Assembly (NCBI RefSeq): GCF_029714205.1
Contig: NZ_CP121648.1
Span: 744,001 to 808,000, forward strand
Origin: Methylobacterium sp. CB376
Lineage (GTDB): Bacteria > Pseudomonadota > Alphaproteobacteria > Rhizobiales > Beijerinckiaceae
DNA length: 64,000 nt
Direction: 5' to 3'
Numbering within the stretch: position 1 is the stretch's first letter; each line of letters starts with the position of its first letter. Of this stretch, positions 18,737-29,729 are shown in pieces. Under the pieces are notes generated by a model. That model was not told where the DNA came from. It did not search any database and saw only the letters and a program-made list of their open reading frames with translations. Position numbers and translations under genes: made by a program.

Positions 18737-18960
18737 TGCAGCGACCGCCCGTCGCTCAGCATGGCTGTGTTTATGGGAATAGATTGTAATTTAGCACTGC
18801 AGAAGCGAACGCAGCTGCAGGCCGCGACGGACGCGACCGCGCTCGAACTCGGCAAGACGCCGCTCGCGACGGACGGCGCGCCCCTCCGGCGGACGGCCGT
18901 GCAGTGCATGGCGAGCAACTTGCCGAGTAACTTGCCGGGCATCTTGCCGAGCGTCGGCCC
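18737..18960 (+). pseudogene. Remnant of a TadG/TadE-like pilus assembly gene
   Basis: A short frame reads SLSMAVFMGIDCNLALQKRT and then QLQAATDATALELGK, PLRRTAVQCMASNLPSNLP. This matches the N-terminal pattern of Tad-type pseudopilin proteins: a hydrophobic segment, a short polar turn, then the RTxLQAATDAAALA helix. Only about 70 codons are present. There is no full hydrophobic helix ahead of it and no further Tad gene nearby, so it is a decayed fragment. Confidence 0.45.
18909..18944. repeat. Three 12-bp units with a CGGCAAG core on the minus strand
   Basis: AGCAACTTGCCG, AGTAACTTGCCG and GGCATCTTGCCG follow one another. The reverse complement gives CGGCAAG at the start of each unit, the same core as the other minisatellites. 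The array lies inside the pilus gene remnant. Confidence 0.65.
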
Positions 18961-19032
18961 CGCCGTGATCCGCTCGGCTTTCCGAGCAACCCGCGCACGA
19001 TCCTGCCGCGCCCGACCGGCTCGGAACCGCGA

Positions 19033-21627
<2,595 letters not shown>

Positions 21628-21929
21628 CGGCTGTCACGGTCCGCCGGCCGATCAGGCGGCCGCACCTTGGGCAAGAGCGTCGGGGCAAGAGCGTCGGGGC
21701 AAGAGCGTCGGGGCAAGAGCGTCGGCGATAGCCGCCCCCTGCCCCTGAGACAACCGGGCGCGCGCCGGCGCGGGGCCCCGGCGTGATTCCGTCGCAGGGT
21801 TGCGGCAGTGGTTGCAATGCCGCGACCGAATCGCTAACTTGTTGAAAGTGCTGTAGTTTTCAAGAGTTCTAATCTGCGGTGCAACCGGTTTGCCGGGCGC
21901 CACGCGAAACCGGATGCCCTGATCCCAGC
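21628..21929. other. Divergent intergenic region between the hybrid kinase and the Bfd-like gene
   Basis: This 302-bp region holds a 14-bp tandem array (21669-21724) on the kinase side and an AT-richer stretch (about 21830-21885) on the ferredoxin side, which likely contains promoters. AGTTTTCAAGAGTTCTAAT near 21854 faintly recalls iron-responsive elements, but no consensus was matched. Confidence 0.5.
21669..21724. repeat. Four 14-bp units with a GGCAAG core
   Basis: GGGCAAGAGCGTCG is repeated four times without change, 42 to 97 bp upstream of the hybrid kinase start. The exact identity of the copies points to recent expansion. Confidence 0.92.
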
Positions 21930-22187
21930 ATGATCGTCTGTTCCTGCAACGTCTTCTCCGACGGCCAAGTGCGCGCGTGCCTGAATCCGGGTCCGGCCTG
22001 CCCGCGGACGCCGGCCCAGGTCTATGCCTGCCTCGGCTGCAGCCCGAAATGCGGGCGCTGCGCGCGCACCATCCGGAGCATCCTCTCGCGGGCGCTCGAC
22101 GAGGTGCACGCCTCCTGCGCGACGTCCTGCGGCGCCGCCTGCACGCTGGCGGCGGCGGCCGCGCCGGCTGCCGCCGAGGCGGCCTGA
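21930..22187 (+). CDS. bfd: Bacterioferritin-associated ferredoxin-like [2Fe-2S] protein
   Basis: Bfd reduces bacterioferritin to release stored iron. The 85-residue product carries the Bfd cysteine pattern, Cys4-x-Cys6 (MIVCSCNVFSD) and Cys41-x2-Cys44 (SPKCGRC), spaced as in the family. It has an Ala- and Cys-rich C-terminal tail (ASCATSCGAACT) longer than in E. coli Bfd. The tail cysteines are extra. No bacterioferritin gene is adjacent. The ATG at 21930 is fixed by the position of Cys4. Confidence 0.85.
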   Translation: MIVCSCNVFSDGQVRACLNPGPACPRTPAQVYACLGCSPKCGRCARTIRSILSRALDEVHASCATSCGAACTLAAAAAPAAAEAA

Positions 22188-22198
22188 CCCGGCCCGGG

Positions 22199-22217
22199 CC
22201 CGCGCGATCCGCGGGCG
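22199..22217 (+). terminator. Hairpin after the Bfd-like gene
   Basis: GCCCGCG and CGCGGGC pair around a 5-nt loop 11 bp after the stop. There is no T run. It could also simply reflect GC-rich sequence. Confidence 0.3.
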
Positions 22218-22278
22218 CGGGACTTCCCGGGGCCGGGCGCTTCCGGTAGCGAGGGACGGGGGCGGGGGCCGGGGCGGC

Positions 22279-23478
22279 ATGCAGGACAGCATCGAGGCCG
22301 GCACGCCGGCCTTCCGCCGCACCGCCTACGCGCTCGCGGCGGCGGGCTTCTCGACCTTCGCGGTGCTCTACGCGGTCCAGCCGCTGCTGACGGTCTTCGC
22401 CGAGGAATTCGGCGTCGGCCCGGCGGCGAGCAGCCTGTCGCTCTCCCTGGCGACCGGCCTCCTCGCCGTCTCCCTCCTGGTGGTCAGCCCCCTGTCGGAG
22501 GTGTTCGGGCGCAAGCCCGTGATGGTGGTCTCACTCTTTTCCGCGGCCCTCCTCACCCTGGTCGCCGCCGCGATGCCGACCTGGCACGGTTTCCTGGCCG
22601 TGCGGGCCCTGGCGGGCCTCGCCATGAGCGGCGTGCCGGCCGTGGCCATGGCCTATCTCAGCGAGGAGATGCACGGGCGCGCCCTCGGCCTCGCCATGGG
22701 GCTCCTGATCAGCGGGAATTCGCTCGGGGGCATGGCCGGCCGGCTCCTCAGCGGCGCCCTCGCGGACCGGCTCGGCTGGCGCGCGGCGCTCGCGGCGATC
22801 GGCCTGCTGGCGCTCGCGGCGGCCATCGCCTTCGCGCGCGGCCTGCCGCCCTCGGCCCGCTTCACGCCCCGCCCCCTGCCCTGGCGGGCGGTGCCCGGCA
22901 GCTTCCTGCACCATTTCCGCGACGCGGGCCTGCCCTGGCTCTTCGCCGAGGCCTTCCTGCTGATGGGCGGCTTCGTCACGCTCTACAACTACATCGGCTT
23001 CCGCCTGCTGGCGCCGCCCTACGCGCTGAGCCAGACCGCCGTCGCGGCGATCTTCGCGGTCTACCTCGCGGGCACCGCCTCCTCGACCGCGGCCGGGCAC
23101 GCGGCGAGCCTGTTCGGGCGCCGCCGGGTGCTGTGGCTCGCCATCGCGGCGGCCCTCGGCGGCGTCGCGCTGACCCTCGCCGAGAGCCTCGTCCTGATCG
23201 TGCTCGGCATCGTCGTCGCCACGGTCGGGTTCTTCGGCGCCCACTCGGTGGCGAGCAGCTGGGTCGGGCGGCGGGCGCGCCGCGACCGCGCCCAGGCCTC
23301 CTCCCTCTACCTGTTCCTCTACTATCTGGGCTCCTCGGTCCTCGGCACGGCGGGCGGCTGGTTCTACGCCCAGGCGGGCTGGACCGGCGTCGCGGCCTTC
23401 GTCGGCGCGCTCTACGGCGCGGCCCTCCTGGCGGCCCTGCGGCTCGCCCTGCTGGCGCCGCTGCCGGAGGCGCCGTGA
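22279..23478 (+). CDS. MFS transporter, YnfM/arabinose-efflux type
   Basis: This 399-residue polytopic protein has 12 predicted membrane spans. The MFS loop 2-3 motif appears as SPLSEVFGRKPVMV and its N-half repeat as ADRLGWR; SGNSLGGMAGRLLSG is typical of the YnfM-like drug/sugar exporter group. The substrate is unknown. The ATG at 22279 leaves a 15-residue cytoplasmic N terminus. It follows the Bfd-like gene by 91 bp and may or may not share its transcript. Confidence 0.87.
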   Translation: MQDSIEAGTPAFRRTAYALAAAGFSTFAVLYAVQPLLTVFAEEFGVGPAASSLSLSLATGLLAVSLLVVSPLSEVFGRKPVMVVSLFSAALLTLVAAAMPTWHGFLAVRALAGLAMSGVPAVAMAYLSEEMHGRALGLAMGLLISGNSLGGMAGRLLSGALADRLGWRAALAAIGLLALAAAIAFARGLPPSARFTPRPLPWRAVPGSFLHHFRDAGLPWLFAEAFLLMGGFVTLYNYIGFRLLAPPYALSQTAVAAIFAVYLAGTASSTAAGHAASLFGRRRVLWLAIAAALGGVALTLAESLVLIVLGIVVATVGFFGAHSVASSWVGRRARRDRAQASSLYLFLYYLGSSVLGTAGGWFYAQAGWTGVAAFVGALYGAALLAALRLALLAPLPEAP

Positions 23479-23585
23479 GGCGCGCTGCGCCGGTCGCCCG
23501 ACGCCTCGGCATCCCGGGCCGCCGGGATTAGCGAAACCGTAGGCAGGGCGGGCGCAGGATCGGGCGTTCGCGTCGAGCCGCCCCG

Positions 23586-24065
23586 ATGATCGCCACCCCG
23601 ACCTTCCCGGACCTCTCCGCCCTGGTCGTCGACGAGAGCCTCTACCTGCGCCGCATCGTCCGCGACATGCTGATGCGCGTCGGCATCAAGCGCGTGCTGG
23701 AGGCGCCGGACGGGGCCGAGGCGCTGGGGGCGCTCGCCGAGAGCAAGCCCGACCTCGTGGTCCTCGACTGGGACCTCGCCATCCTGTCGGGGGAGGAGTT
23801 CATCCGCCTCGCCCGCACCCCGGCGACCTCGCCCGCCCCGACCGTGCCGATCATCCTGATGCTGGCCCAGCCGCGGCGCAACATCGTCGACCGGGCGGTC
23901 AATCTCGGGGTCAACGAGATCATCGCCAAGCCCTTCTCCCCCAAGACCCTCTGGTCGCGGCTCGACGAGGTCATCAACCGCCCGCGGCCGTTCTCGCAGG
24001 TGAAGAGCCTGCTGCGCCCGCTGCCGCGGGTCGCCTTCTCGATGAACCCGAAAGTGGTCGCCTGA
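23586..24065 (+). CDS. Single-domain response regulator (CheY-like) with C-terminal tail
   Basis: The 159-residue protein has one receiver domain: ALVVDESLYLRRIVRD (acidic pair D-E), the acceptor Asp in LVVLDWDLAILSGEEF and the conserved Lys in IIAKPFSPKTLW. About 30 residues after the receiver (RPFSQVKSLLRPLPRV) form no known output domain. It may act by protein contact. No kinase or chemotaxis gene is adjacent. It sits upstream of ppx. Confidence 0.85.
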   Translation: MIATPTFPDLSALVVDESLYLRRIVRDMLMRVGIKRVLEAPDGAEALGALAESKPDLVVLDWDLAILSGEEFIRLARTPATSPAPTVPIILMLAQPRRNIVDRAVNLGVNEIIAKPFSPKTLWSRLDEVINRPRPFSQVKSLLRPLPRVAFSMNPKVVA

Positions 24066-24176
24066 TCGGGAGAATCGGGTGCAACGACGCATTGCGTTCC
24101 CACGGCAGCGACGTAAGCTTGGAGCGTGACAGCGCTGCCCACGCGGATTGCGCGGGCTGGAAGGATTGTTGGCGTC

Positions 24177-25304
24177 GTGAGGGACGAGACTGCCGCCCCC
24201 GTGCCGGCGCGCGCCGCGGAGAGGGCGGAGCCGGCGCGCCAGAGCGTGCTGCTGCGCGAGGCGCAGCGGGCGGCCGGCGCGGTGCGGCCCCTCCCGGCGC
24301 TGCGGCCGCAGGGGCGGCGCCCCTACGCGGCCCTCGACCTCGGCACGAACAATTGCCGGCTCCTGATCGCCGAGCCGGCGCCCTACGGGTTCCGCGTCGT
24401 CGACGCCTTCTCGCGCATCGTGCGCCTGGGCGAGGGCCTCGGCAGCACCGACCACCTGAGCGACGAGGCGATCCAGCGCACCGTCGAGGCGCTCGCCGTC
24501 TGCCGGGCCAAGATGGAGACGCGCGGCGTCGTCCGCTCGAAGGTCATCGCCACGGAGGCCTGCCGGCTCGCCGTGAACGGCCCGGATTTCGTCCGGCGGG
24601 TGCGCCGGGACGTCGGGCTCAACCTCGAGGTCGTGGACCGCCGCACCGAGGCCTACCTGGCGGTGACGGGCTGCGCGGCCCTGGCCGACCGGCACGCGGA
24701 ATCGGTGGTGATCTTCGACATCGGCGGCGGCTCGACCGAGATCGTCTGGCTGCACGGCTCCGCGGCGCTCGCCCGCAGCGCCGACCCGACCCTGCGCATC
24801 CGCGCCTGGGACTCGCTGCCGGTCGGCGTCGTCACCCTCACCGAGCGCTACGGCGGCACCGACGTCACGCCGGCGATCTTCGAGGGCATGGTCGAGGACG
24901 TCTCGACCAAGCTCACCAAGTTCGCCCTGATGGCGGGCGCGGCCGCGCAGGCGCCGCATTTCCACCTGCTCGGCACCTCCGGCACGGTCACGACGCTGGC
25001 CGCCATGCACCTGCGCCTGCCGCGCTACGACCGGCGGCGCATCGACGGGCTCTGGATGAGCGACCGCGAGGTCTCGACGGCGATCACCGACCTGCTCGAC
25101 ACGCGGCTCGCCGAGCGGGCGCGCAATCCCTGCATCGGCCGCGACCGGGCCGACCTCGTCCTGGCCGGCTGCGCCATCCTGGAGGCGATCCGGCGGGCCT
25201 TCCCGTCCGAGCGCCTGCGCATCGCCGACCGCGGCCTGCGCGAGGGCCTGCTCATGAACATGATGCGCGAGGACGGCGTCTGGCGCCGGGGCGGGCGGGG
25301 CTGA
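24177..25304 (+). CDS. ppx: Ppx/GppA exopolyphosphatase
   Basis: Ppx/GppA phosphatases hydrolyse polyphosphate or pppGpp; the sequence does not separate the two. The protein has an actin-like ATPase fold: YAALDLGTNNCRLLIAEP (phosphate 1), then VVIFDIGGGSTEIVWL (phosphate 2) and LLGTSGTVTTLAAMHL. The product has 375 residues if translation starts at GTG 24177, which has AAGGA about 11 bp upstream; an earlier GTG at 24126 is possible but its ribosome site is too close. In related genomes ppx is followed directly by rlmE; here a two-gene island intervenes. Confidence 0.92.
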   Translation: MRDETAAPVPARAAERAEPARQSVLLREAQRAAGAVRPLPALRPQGRRPYAALDLGTNNCRLLIAEPAPYGFRVVDAFSRIVRLGEGLGSTDHLSDEAIQRTVEALAVCRAKMETRGVVRSKVIATEACRLAVNGPDFVRRVRRDVGLNLEVVDRRTEAYLAVTGCAALADRHAESVVIFDIGGGSTEIVWLHGSAALARSADPTLRIRAWDSLPVGVVTLTERYGGTDVTPAIFEGMVEDVSTKLTKFALMAGAAAQAPHFHLLGTSGTVTTLAAMHLRLPRYDRRRIDGLWMSDREVSTAITDLLDTRLAERARNPCIGRDRADLVLAGCAILEAIRRAFPSERLRIADRGLREGLLMNMMREDGVWRRGGRG

Positions 25305-25324
25305 GCGGCGGCGCCTCCCCGATC

Positions 25325-25792
25325 TCACAAGAGGTCGAACTCCTCGCGCTTATGGTTGAAATTCGTCGCGCGGAGGCTCAGGCCAACGGCCGCCAGGAAA
25401 AGGTCGAGGTCCGCGGTCAGAATCTCCAGATTACCGCGACCGATCTCAAGGATGGCTGAGTCCGTGATGCCGAGCCGCGCGTATTCGCGCCGTACCACCA
25501 CCTTCCTGCTGGCCACGTAGTGCTCCGCGTGGCCGCCGATGATCTCGGCGAAGGTGCGCAGGATGGCGGTCCTCTCAGGATCCCGATGCTGCCGGAGCAG
25601 GTTCGCGGCCTCCGAGACGGTGTTCGGGAGCAGGATCAGAGCAGGATTATCACCGAGCAAAATCAGAAGCAGGTCGAAATCCTCCGCCGTGAACTCGGTG
25701 AGGTTCTTGTGCTTGGCGACGATTCCCTTCGACGTTCGGCCGACCACCAGGAGCACGAGCAACTGGGTGTCAAGGAGAATCGCAGTGCTCAT
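25325..25792 (-). CDS. PIN-domain-like protein
   Basis: The 155-residue protein has the acidic layout of PIN ribonucleases: Asp8 (AILLDTQLL), Glu61 (NTVSEAANLL), Asp111 (GITDSAIL) and Asp128/130 (LTADLDLFL). Those in toxin-antitoxin systems cleave RNA. Base composition is visibly less GC-rich than in neighbouring genes. Its ATG overlaps the stop of the upstream partner gene (ATGA). The pair sits on the minus strand between ppx and rlmE, which are plus-strand genes, so it looks inserted. Nuclease activity is inferred from the acidic residues only. Confidence 0.7.
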   Translation of the reverse strand: MSTAILLDTQLLVLLVVGRTSKGIVAKHKNLTEFTAEDFDLLLILLGDNPALILLPNTVSEAANLLRQHRDPERTAILRTFAEIIGGHAEHYVASRKVVVRREYARLGITDSAILEIGRGNLEILTADLDLFLAAVGLSLRATNFNHKREEFDLL

Positions 25793-26070
25793 CCCTCGCT
25801 CACCTCGCGAATTTTTATGGACGGCATCTCGTTCGAATCTTCCGGAATACGGACGATCTTATACGTTCTCTTGTACAGAACAGGCTTGAGAACCCCAAAG
25901 GAGGTCTGCGCGTCGGCCCCAGCCGGCCTCAAGAGGCCAAGAGTGACCAACCATGCCCGCTCACTCCGGTCGAACGCGATCTCCTCGAGCCGGATCTCGG
26001 ATACGGTCTCGTCCGAAAAGACATCTGCCAGGAAGTGCTTCGCCCTCGCCACCGCTTCCTTGACATCCAT
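25789..26070 (-). CDS. Small partner of the PIN-domain protein
   Basis: The 93-residue protein reads [20 protein letters not shown] at the start, then [20 protein letters not shown] and [21 protein letters not shown] know this pattern (an N-terminal helix followed by a PepSY-like beta sheet) from many small proteins of unknown function, often beside PIN-like genes; this is recall, not a search. It is translated first and overlaps the PIN gene by 4 bp, the layout of an antitoxin-toxin pair. It shows no typical DNA-binding antitoxin motif. Base composition is as AT-rich as its partner. Confidence 0.65.
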   Translation of the reverse strand: MDVKEAVARAKHFLADVFSDETVSEIRLEEIAFDRSERAWLVTLGLLRPAGADAQTSFGVLKPVLYKRTYKIVRIPEDSNEMPSIKIREVSEG

Positions 26071-26267
26071 GGGTCACCCCGGGCCGGCGACGGCCTGCGC
26101 CGCGCGCGGTGCGCAGCTTAGCACCCGGCCCGGCGACGTCGAGCGCCGCGTCCGGTCCGCTCCCGGAGGCAGCCGCGGGCGCCCCGCTCCGCCGCGTCCC
26201 CGGCCCGGGTGCCCCTTGCGAGTTGCGCGGTGCGGCGTCATCTGGATCGCGGGTGCAGGAGCGACGA

Positions 26268-27044
26268 ATGAGCGACCGGAGGGGCGGTGGCCAGCGGGGC
26301 GACCTCAAGCAGCGGGTGAAGACCGGGCGCGGGCGCACGGTCTCGTCCAAGCGCTGGCTGGAGCGGCAGCTCAACGACCCCTACGTGGCCCGCGCCAAGC
26401 GCGAGGGCTACCGCTCGCGGGCCGCCTACAAGCTCCTGGAGATCGACGAGCGCTTCCACCTCCTCAGGCCCGGCCAGCGGGTGGTGGATCTCGGGGCTGC
26501 GCCGGGAGGCTGGTCGCAGGTGGCCGCCGCCAAGGTCGGCAGCCATCCGGGCGCGCCGCCGCCCCGCGGCCGGGTCGTCGGCATCGACCTCCTGGAGATC
26601 GAGCCGATGCCGGGAGTCGACTTCCTCACCCTCGACTTCCTCGACCCGAGCGCACCGGCGCGCCTGATCGCGCTCCTCGGCGGCCCGGCCGACCTCGTGA
26701 TGTCGGACATGGCGGCCAACGCCACCGGGCACAAGAAGACCGACCACCTGCGCATCATGGGGCTCGCCGAGACCGCCGCCGCCTTCGCCCGCGAGGTGCT
26801 GGCCCCGGGCGGGGCCTACCTCGCCAAGGTGCTGCAGGGCGGGACCGAGGGCGGGCTGCTCGCCGACCTCAAGCGCGACTTCGCCGCGGTGCGCCACGTG
26901 AAGCCGGCGGCGAGCCGGGCGGATTCGAGCGAGCTCTACGTGCTCGCCACCGGCTACCGGGGCGCGAGCGAGCGCGCGGGCGAGGCGCAGGAGCCCGCCG
27001 AGGACGGGCGGGCGGACGATGCGGCGCCGGCTTGGCGGCCCTGA
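26268..27044 (+). CDS. rlmE: 23S rRNA 2'-O-methyltransferase RlmE (FtsJ/RrmJ)
   Basis: RlmE methylates the ribose of U2552 in 23S rRNA late in large-subunit assembly. The 258-residue protein has [16 protein letters not shown], the SAM site [16 protein letters not shown] and the catalytic K-D-K-E set: Lys in YKLLEID, Asp in [11 protein letters not shown], Lys in [10 protein letters not shown] and Glu in DSSELYVLA. It is longer than E. coli RlmE because of an alphaproteobacterial N-terminal extension and an acidic C-terminal tail. Its end overlaps the next gene by 26 bp. Confidence 0.95.
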   Translation: MSDRRGGGQRGDLKQRVKTGRGRTVSSKRWLERQLNDPYVARAKREGYRSRAAYKLLEIDERFHLLRPGQRVVDLGAAPGGWSQVAAAKVGSHPGAPPPRGRVVGIDLLEIEPMPGVDFLTLDFLDPSAPARLIALLGGPADLVMSDMAANATGHKKTDHLRIMGLAETAAAFAREVLAPGGAYLAKVLQGGTEGGLLADLKRDFAAVRHVKPAASRADSSELYVLATGYRGASERAGEAQEPAEDGRADDAAPAWRP

Positions 27045-27339
27045 CCGGCTGACCCCGCGCGCCGCGCGGGCGCTGGCGCACGGCCTGCTCCTCGCCGAGG
27101 GCTTCGAGACGGTGGCGCGGGGCGCGCGCAGCGGCAGCCTCTACCTGCGGGCGCCGGGCGGCCCGCATCAGGTCCGGATCGCCGACCATGCCCGCACGCC
27201 CAAGCGCCGCCGGCAATACCCGGACGTGGTGACGAGCCTCGTGATCGCCGCGCCGCTCTCCGAGGTCGGGGTGCGGGCGCGCGTCGCGGCCGCCCTGCGG
27301 GCCGTGGCGGCGGCGCGCCCGCCCGATCAGCCGGTATAG
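27019..27339 (+). CDS. Hypothetical protein overlapping rlmE
   Basis: The 106-residue basic protein is not recognised as a named family. It reads [40 protein letters not shown] and [20 protein letters not shown]. The beta-alpha pattern looks structured, not random. It starts within the last 26 bp of rlmE and so is translationally coupled. Its stop overlaps the stop of the convergent small membrane gene. Confidence 0.6.
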   Translation: MRRRLGGPDRLTPRAARALAHGLLLAEGFETVARGARSGSLYLRAPGGPHQVRIADHARTPKRRRQYPDVVTSLVIAAPLSEVGVRARVAAALRAVAAARPPDQPV

Positions 27340-27560
27340 ACGGAGGCCGCGACCGGGATCGCCGGCGAGCGGGCGGCGTGGGTGACGCTCCAGATCGCCC
27401 AGGCGGCGAGGCCCGAGCAGGCGAGGAGCACCAGGCCGCGCCGATAGCGGCCCCGGTGGATGTCGCGCACCGCGTAGACCGGCAGCAGCACCGCCTTGGC
27501 GAGGTTCCGAAGCGCCAGAACCATCAGGATCATCAGGAAGGCGGAGACCGTGCCGAGCAT
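27327..27560 (-). CDS. Small membrane protein
   Basis: The 77-residue protein has two hydrophobic segments: VSAFLMILMVLALRNLAKAV (about 4-24) and LVLLACSGLAAWAIWSV (about 43-59), separated by a basic loop (RDIHRGRYRRG). No function is known. The ATG at 27560 gives a short cytoplasmic start. It converges on the preceding gene with overlapping 3' ends. Confidence 0.58.
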   Translation of the reverse strand: MLGTVSAFLMILMVLALRNLAKAVLLPVYAVRDIHRGRYRRGLVLLACSGLAAWAIWSVTHAARSPAIPVAASVYTG

Positions 27561-28020
27561 GAGCGTCGCCCCTTGGCGGTTGGAAAGCCGGGATGAGGGT
27601 GGGCCGCCAAAGCGGCGAAACCAAGTCCCGCGGCGGCGGAGAAACCGGGTCCCGCGGCGGGCGATTTGGACGCCGCCGCGCGGGGGCATTCTGGGAGCGG
27701 ATGGTTAACGATTGGTCGCCCGCCCGCCCCCGGGGAAGCCCGGCGCCGGGCCGAGGCGCGCCCCGCCCCGTTCCCGCCGGTTCCGCAAGGTCGCGCCAGA
27801 CGACGCGCGGGCCGCCCCGGCACGCGGACGGCCCGCGCCGCACCGGCCGAGCAACGCGGCATGGGGCGGAACATGTCCGCGCGTCCGACCCAGAAATCTT
27901 TTCCGAGGAAAATTTCTTTCCGGCCCGATCGCGCGCCGCGAGAGCCTGGATGTGCCGTTTTCGCACTTGCGAAATCGGTGCGTCCGTGGCCTTCTCCGGC
28001 CCGACATCTGCGGAGACGGC
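27561..28020. other. Intergenic region upstream of the PHB-depolymerase-like gene
   Basis: The left part (27605-27665) repeats GAAACC..GTCCCGCGGCGG twice. The right part (27880-28020) is AT-richer and holds two dyads: GAAATCTTTTCC with GGAAAATTTC (27893-27916) and the perfect TTTCGCA-CT-TGCGAAA (27959-27974). These are probable promoter and operator elements for the gene at 28021. No coding region was seen. Confidence 0.6.
27959..27974. promoter_or_regulatory. Perfect 16-bp palindrome upstream of the depolymerase-like gene
   Basis: TTTCGCA and TGCGAAA flank a 2-bp centre, 46 bp before the ATG at 28021. Symmetry, AT-rich context and position suggest an operator. It does not resemble the CTGC-type sites described for PhaR, so the regulator is unknown. 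Confidence 0.5.
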
Positions 28021-29089
28021 GATGGGATTCGAGATCCGAAGCACGATCGAGCAATTGTCCTCGTTCCAAGTTCGGAAAGGTCAGAGCTCGGTGTCCGGCT
28101 TGTCGTCCGGCGCCTTCATGACGGTGCAGCTGCACTTGGCCCACTCGTCCCGCTTCGCGGGCGCCGGGATCATCGCCGGCGGACCGTTCCGCTGCGCCGA
28201 GTCGTTCCGCGCGGCCGCGCTCATCGCCGAGGACGCCTACGAGCAGGGCGCGCTCTACATCAGCATGAACCCGCTGATCCCGCAGATGGCGCCGAGCGCC
28301 GAGCACCTCGCGGAGATCGCCCGCAGGACGGCCGAGGCGGGGGAGATCGACCCCGTCGAGAACCTCGCCGACGACCGGCTCTACATCTTCACGGGCAGCG
28401 CCGACCGGGTCGTCTACCCGGACGTGGTCGCGCGGACCCGGCGCTTCTACGAGCTGCTCGGGGTCGCGCCGGAGAACATCCTCTACCGCGACACCGTGCC
28501 GGCCGGCCACTCGATCATCACCGACAATCCCGAGGATTCCCCCCTCTCGACCAACCAGCCGCCCTATATCAACAACGGCGGCTTCATGCAGTCGCACGAG
28601 ATCCTGCGACACATCTATCCGGGATTGAATGCCCCGGCCGAGCGCCTGAACGGGCGGCTGATCCGCTTCGACCAGACGGAGTTCTTCGCGGGCGAGCCGC
28701 GCTCCAGCATGAGCCCGTTCGGCTACGCCTACGTGCCCGCCGAGGTGCTGGAGGGGGCCGAGGCGCGCATCCACGTCGCGCTGCACGGCTGCAAGCAGGG
28801 CTACGCCTACATCAACTACGTCAACGGCCAGCCGGACGTCGCCAACCAGCCGCCCTACGGCAACCGCTACGTCACGACGACCGGCTACAACCACATCGCC
28901 GAGAGCAACAACATCATCGTCCTCTACCCGCAGGCGCAGGGCAGCGACGGCGGGGCGCTGCAGAACCCCGACGGGTGCTGGGATTGGTGGGGCTACACGT
29001 CGCGCAACACGGACAAGCCCGACTATTACTCGAAGAACGCGATCCAGGTCGGCGCCATCCAGGCGATGCTGACGCGCCTGGGCGGCTGA
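28021..29089 (+). CDS. Poly(3-hydroxybutyrate) depolymerase-like esterase without signal peptide
   Basis: The 355-residue alpha/beta hydrolase resembles the catalytic domain of type I extracellular PHB depolymerases. The lipase box is SGLSSGAFMTVQLH (Ser28 most likely), followed by GAGIIAGGPFRCA; ADRVVYP near 127 carries a candidate Asp, AGHSI a candidate His, HVALHGCKQGY an oxyanion motif and NPDGCWDWWGYTS the conserved end. No signal peptide and no substrate-binding domain are present, so it probably acts inside the cell or on native granules, as reported for PhaZd-type enzymes. A helical, phasin-like protein follows. Confidence 0.78.
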
Positions 29090-29112
29090 TCGGCCATCGG
29101 GAGACCTGCCTC

Positions 29113-29592
29113 ATGAGCAATGGAAACGCCGTGGCTGCGATGCCGTTCGCGGTCCTCGCCAAGACCGTCGCCGACACCGTCGCCGAACCCGCCAAGGTCA
29201 GCCCGCCCCTGCGGCGGACCCTGATGATCAACGAGGCCCTGTCGCGCAGCGCGGCGAACGCGCTCGGCACCGTCCAGGTGCTGGCGATGCGGCCCGACCC
29301 CGACACGCTCGGCGACCTGTTCGACATGCAGGCCGCGCTCCTCGAACGGTTCCGGCAGCTCGACCGGGCGTGGATCGACGGCCTGACGCAGCTGGCCCAG
29401 GCACGGCTGGCCCTGCGCGAGGCCAACACGATCTCGAAGGTGATGGAGCAGGAATTCAACCTGCTCGGCCAGTTCGGAACCCTGGTGGCGAACCAGATCA
29501 CCAACACCGCCGCGCTGCTGGAGAGCGTGAACGTGGGCTACGCCTATTGGCTGAGCCGGAAGATCGGCGCGCCGCAATCGCCGCAGACCTGA
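29113..29592 (+). CDS. Helical, phasin-like protein
   Basis: The 159-residue protein is nearly all predicted helix, with long amphipathic stretches such as FDMQAALLERFRQLDRAWID and QEFNLLGQFGTLVANQITNT. Such composition is typical of phasins, which coat PHB granules, but I do not recognise a definite phasin signature. It begins 23 bp after the depolymerase-like gene, which suggests a shared transcript and a role in granule binding or in presenting the enzyme. This is inferred mainly from context. Confidence 0.45.
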   Translation: MSNGNAVAAMPFAVLAKTVADTVAEPAKVSPPLRRTLMINEALSRSAANALGTVQVLAMRPDPDTLGDLFDMQAALLERFRQLDRAWIDGLTQLAQARLALREANTISKVMEQEFNLLGQFGTLVANQITNTAALLESVNVGYAYWLSRKIGAPQSPQT

Positions 29593-29643
29593 TGGCGTCC
29601 TAGGGGGTCGATGCCGCCGCGGGCCTGCCCGGCCTGGATCGCC

Positions 29644-29692
29644 CGCCAAGGATCTTCCGCCAAGGATCTTCCGCCAAGAATTTTCCGCCAAG
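29644..29692. repeat. 14-bp tandem repeat with a GCCAAG core
   Basis: CGCCAAGGATCTTC occurs in about 3.5 successive copies; the third has AATTTT for GATCTT. It lies between the phasin-like gene and the second copy of the 131-bp repeat. Confidence 0.85.
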
Positions 29693-29729
29693 AGAGGACC
29701 ACGCGGCGGGACGGTTGCGGCGGCCGCAC

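Noticed and set aside
21780..21929. Fur or Irr box upstream of the Bfd-like gene
   Set aside because: The AT-rich stretch resembles iron boxes only loosely; no consensus half-sites at the right spacing.
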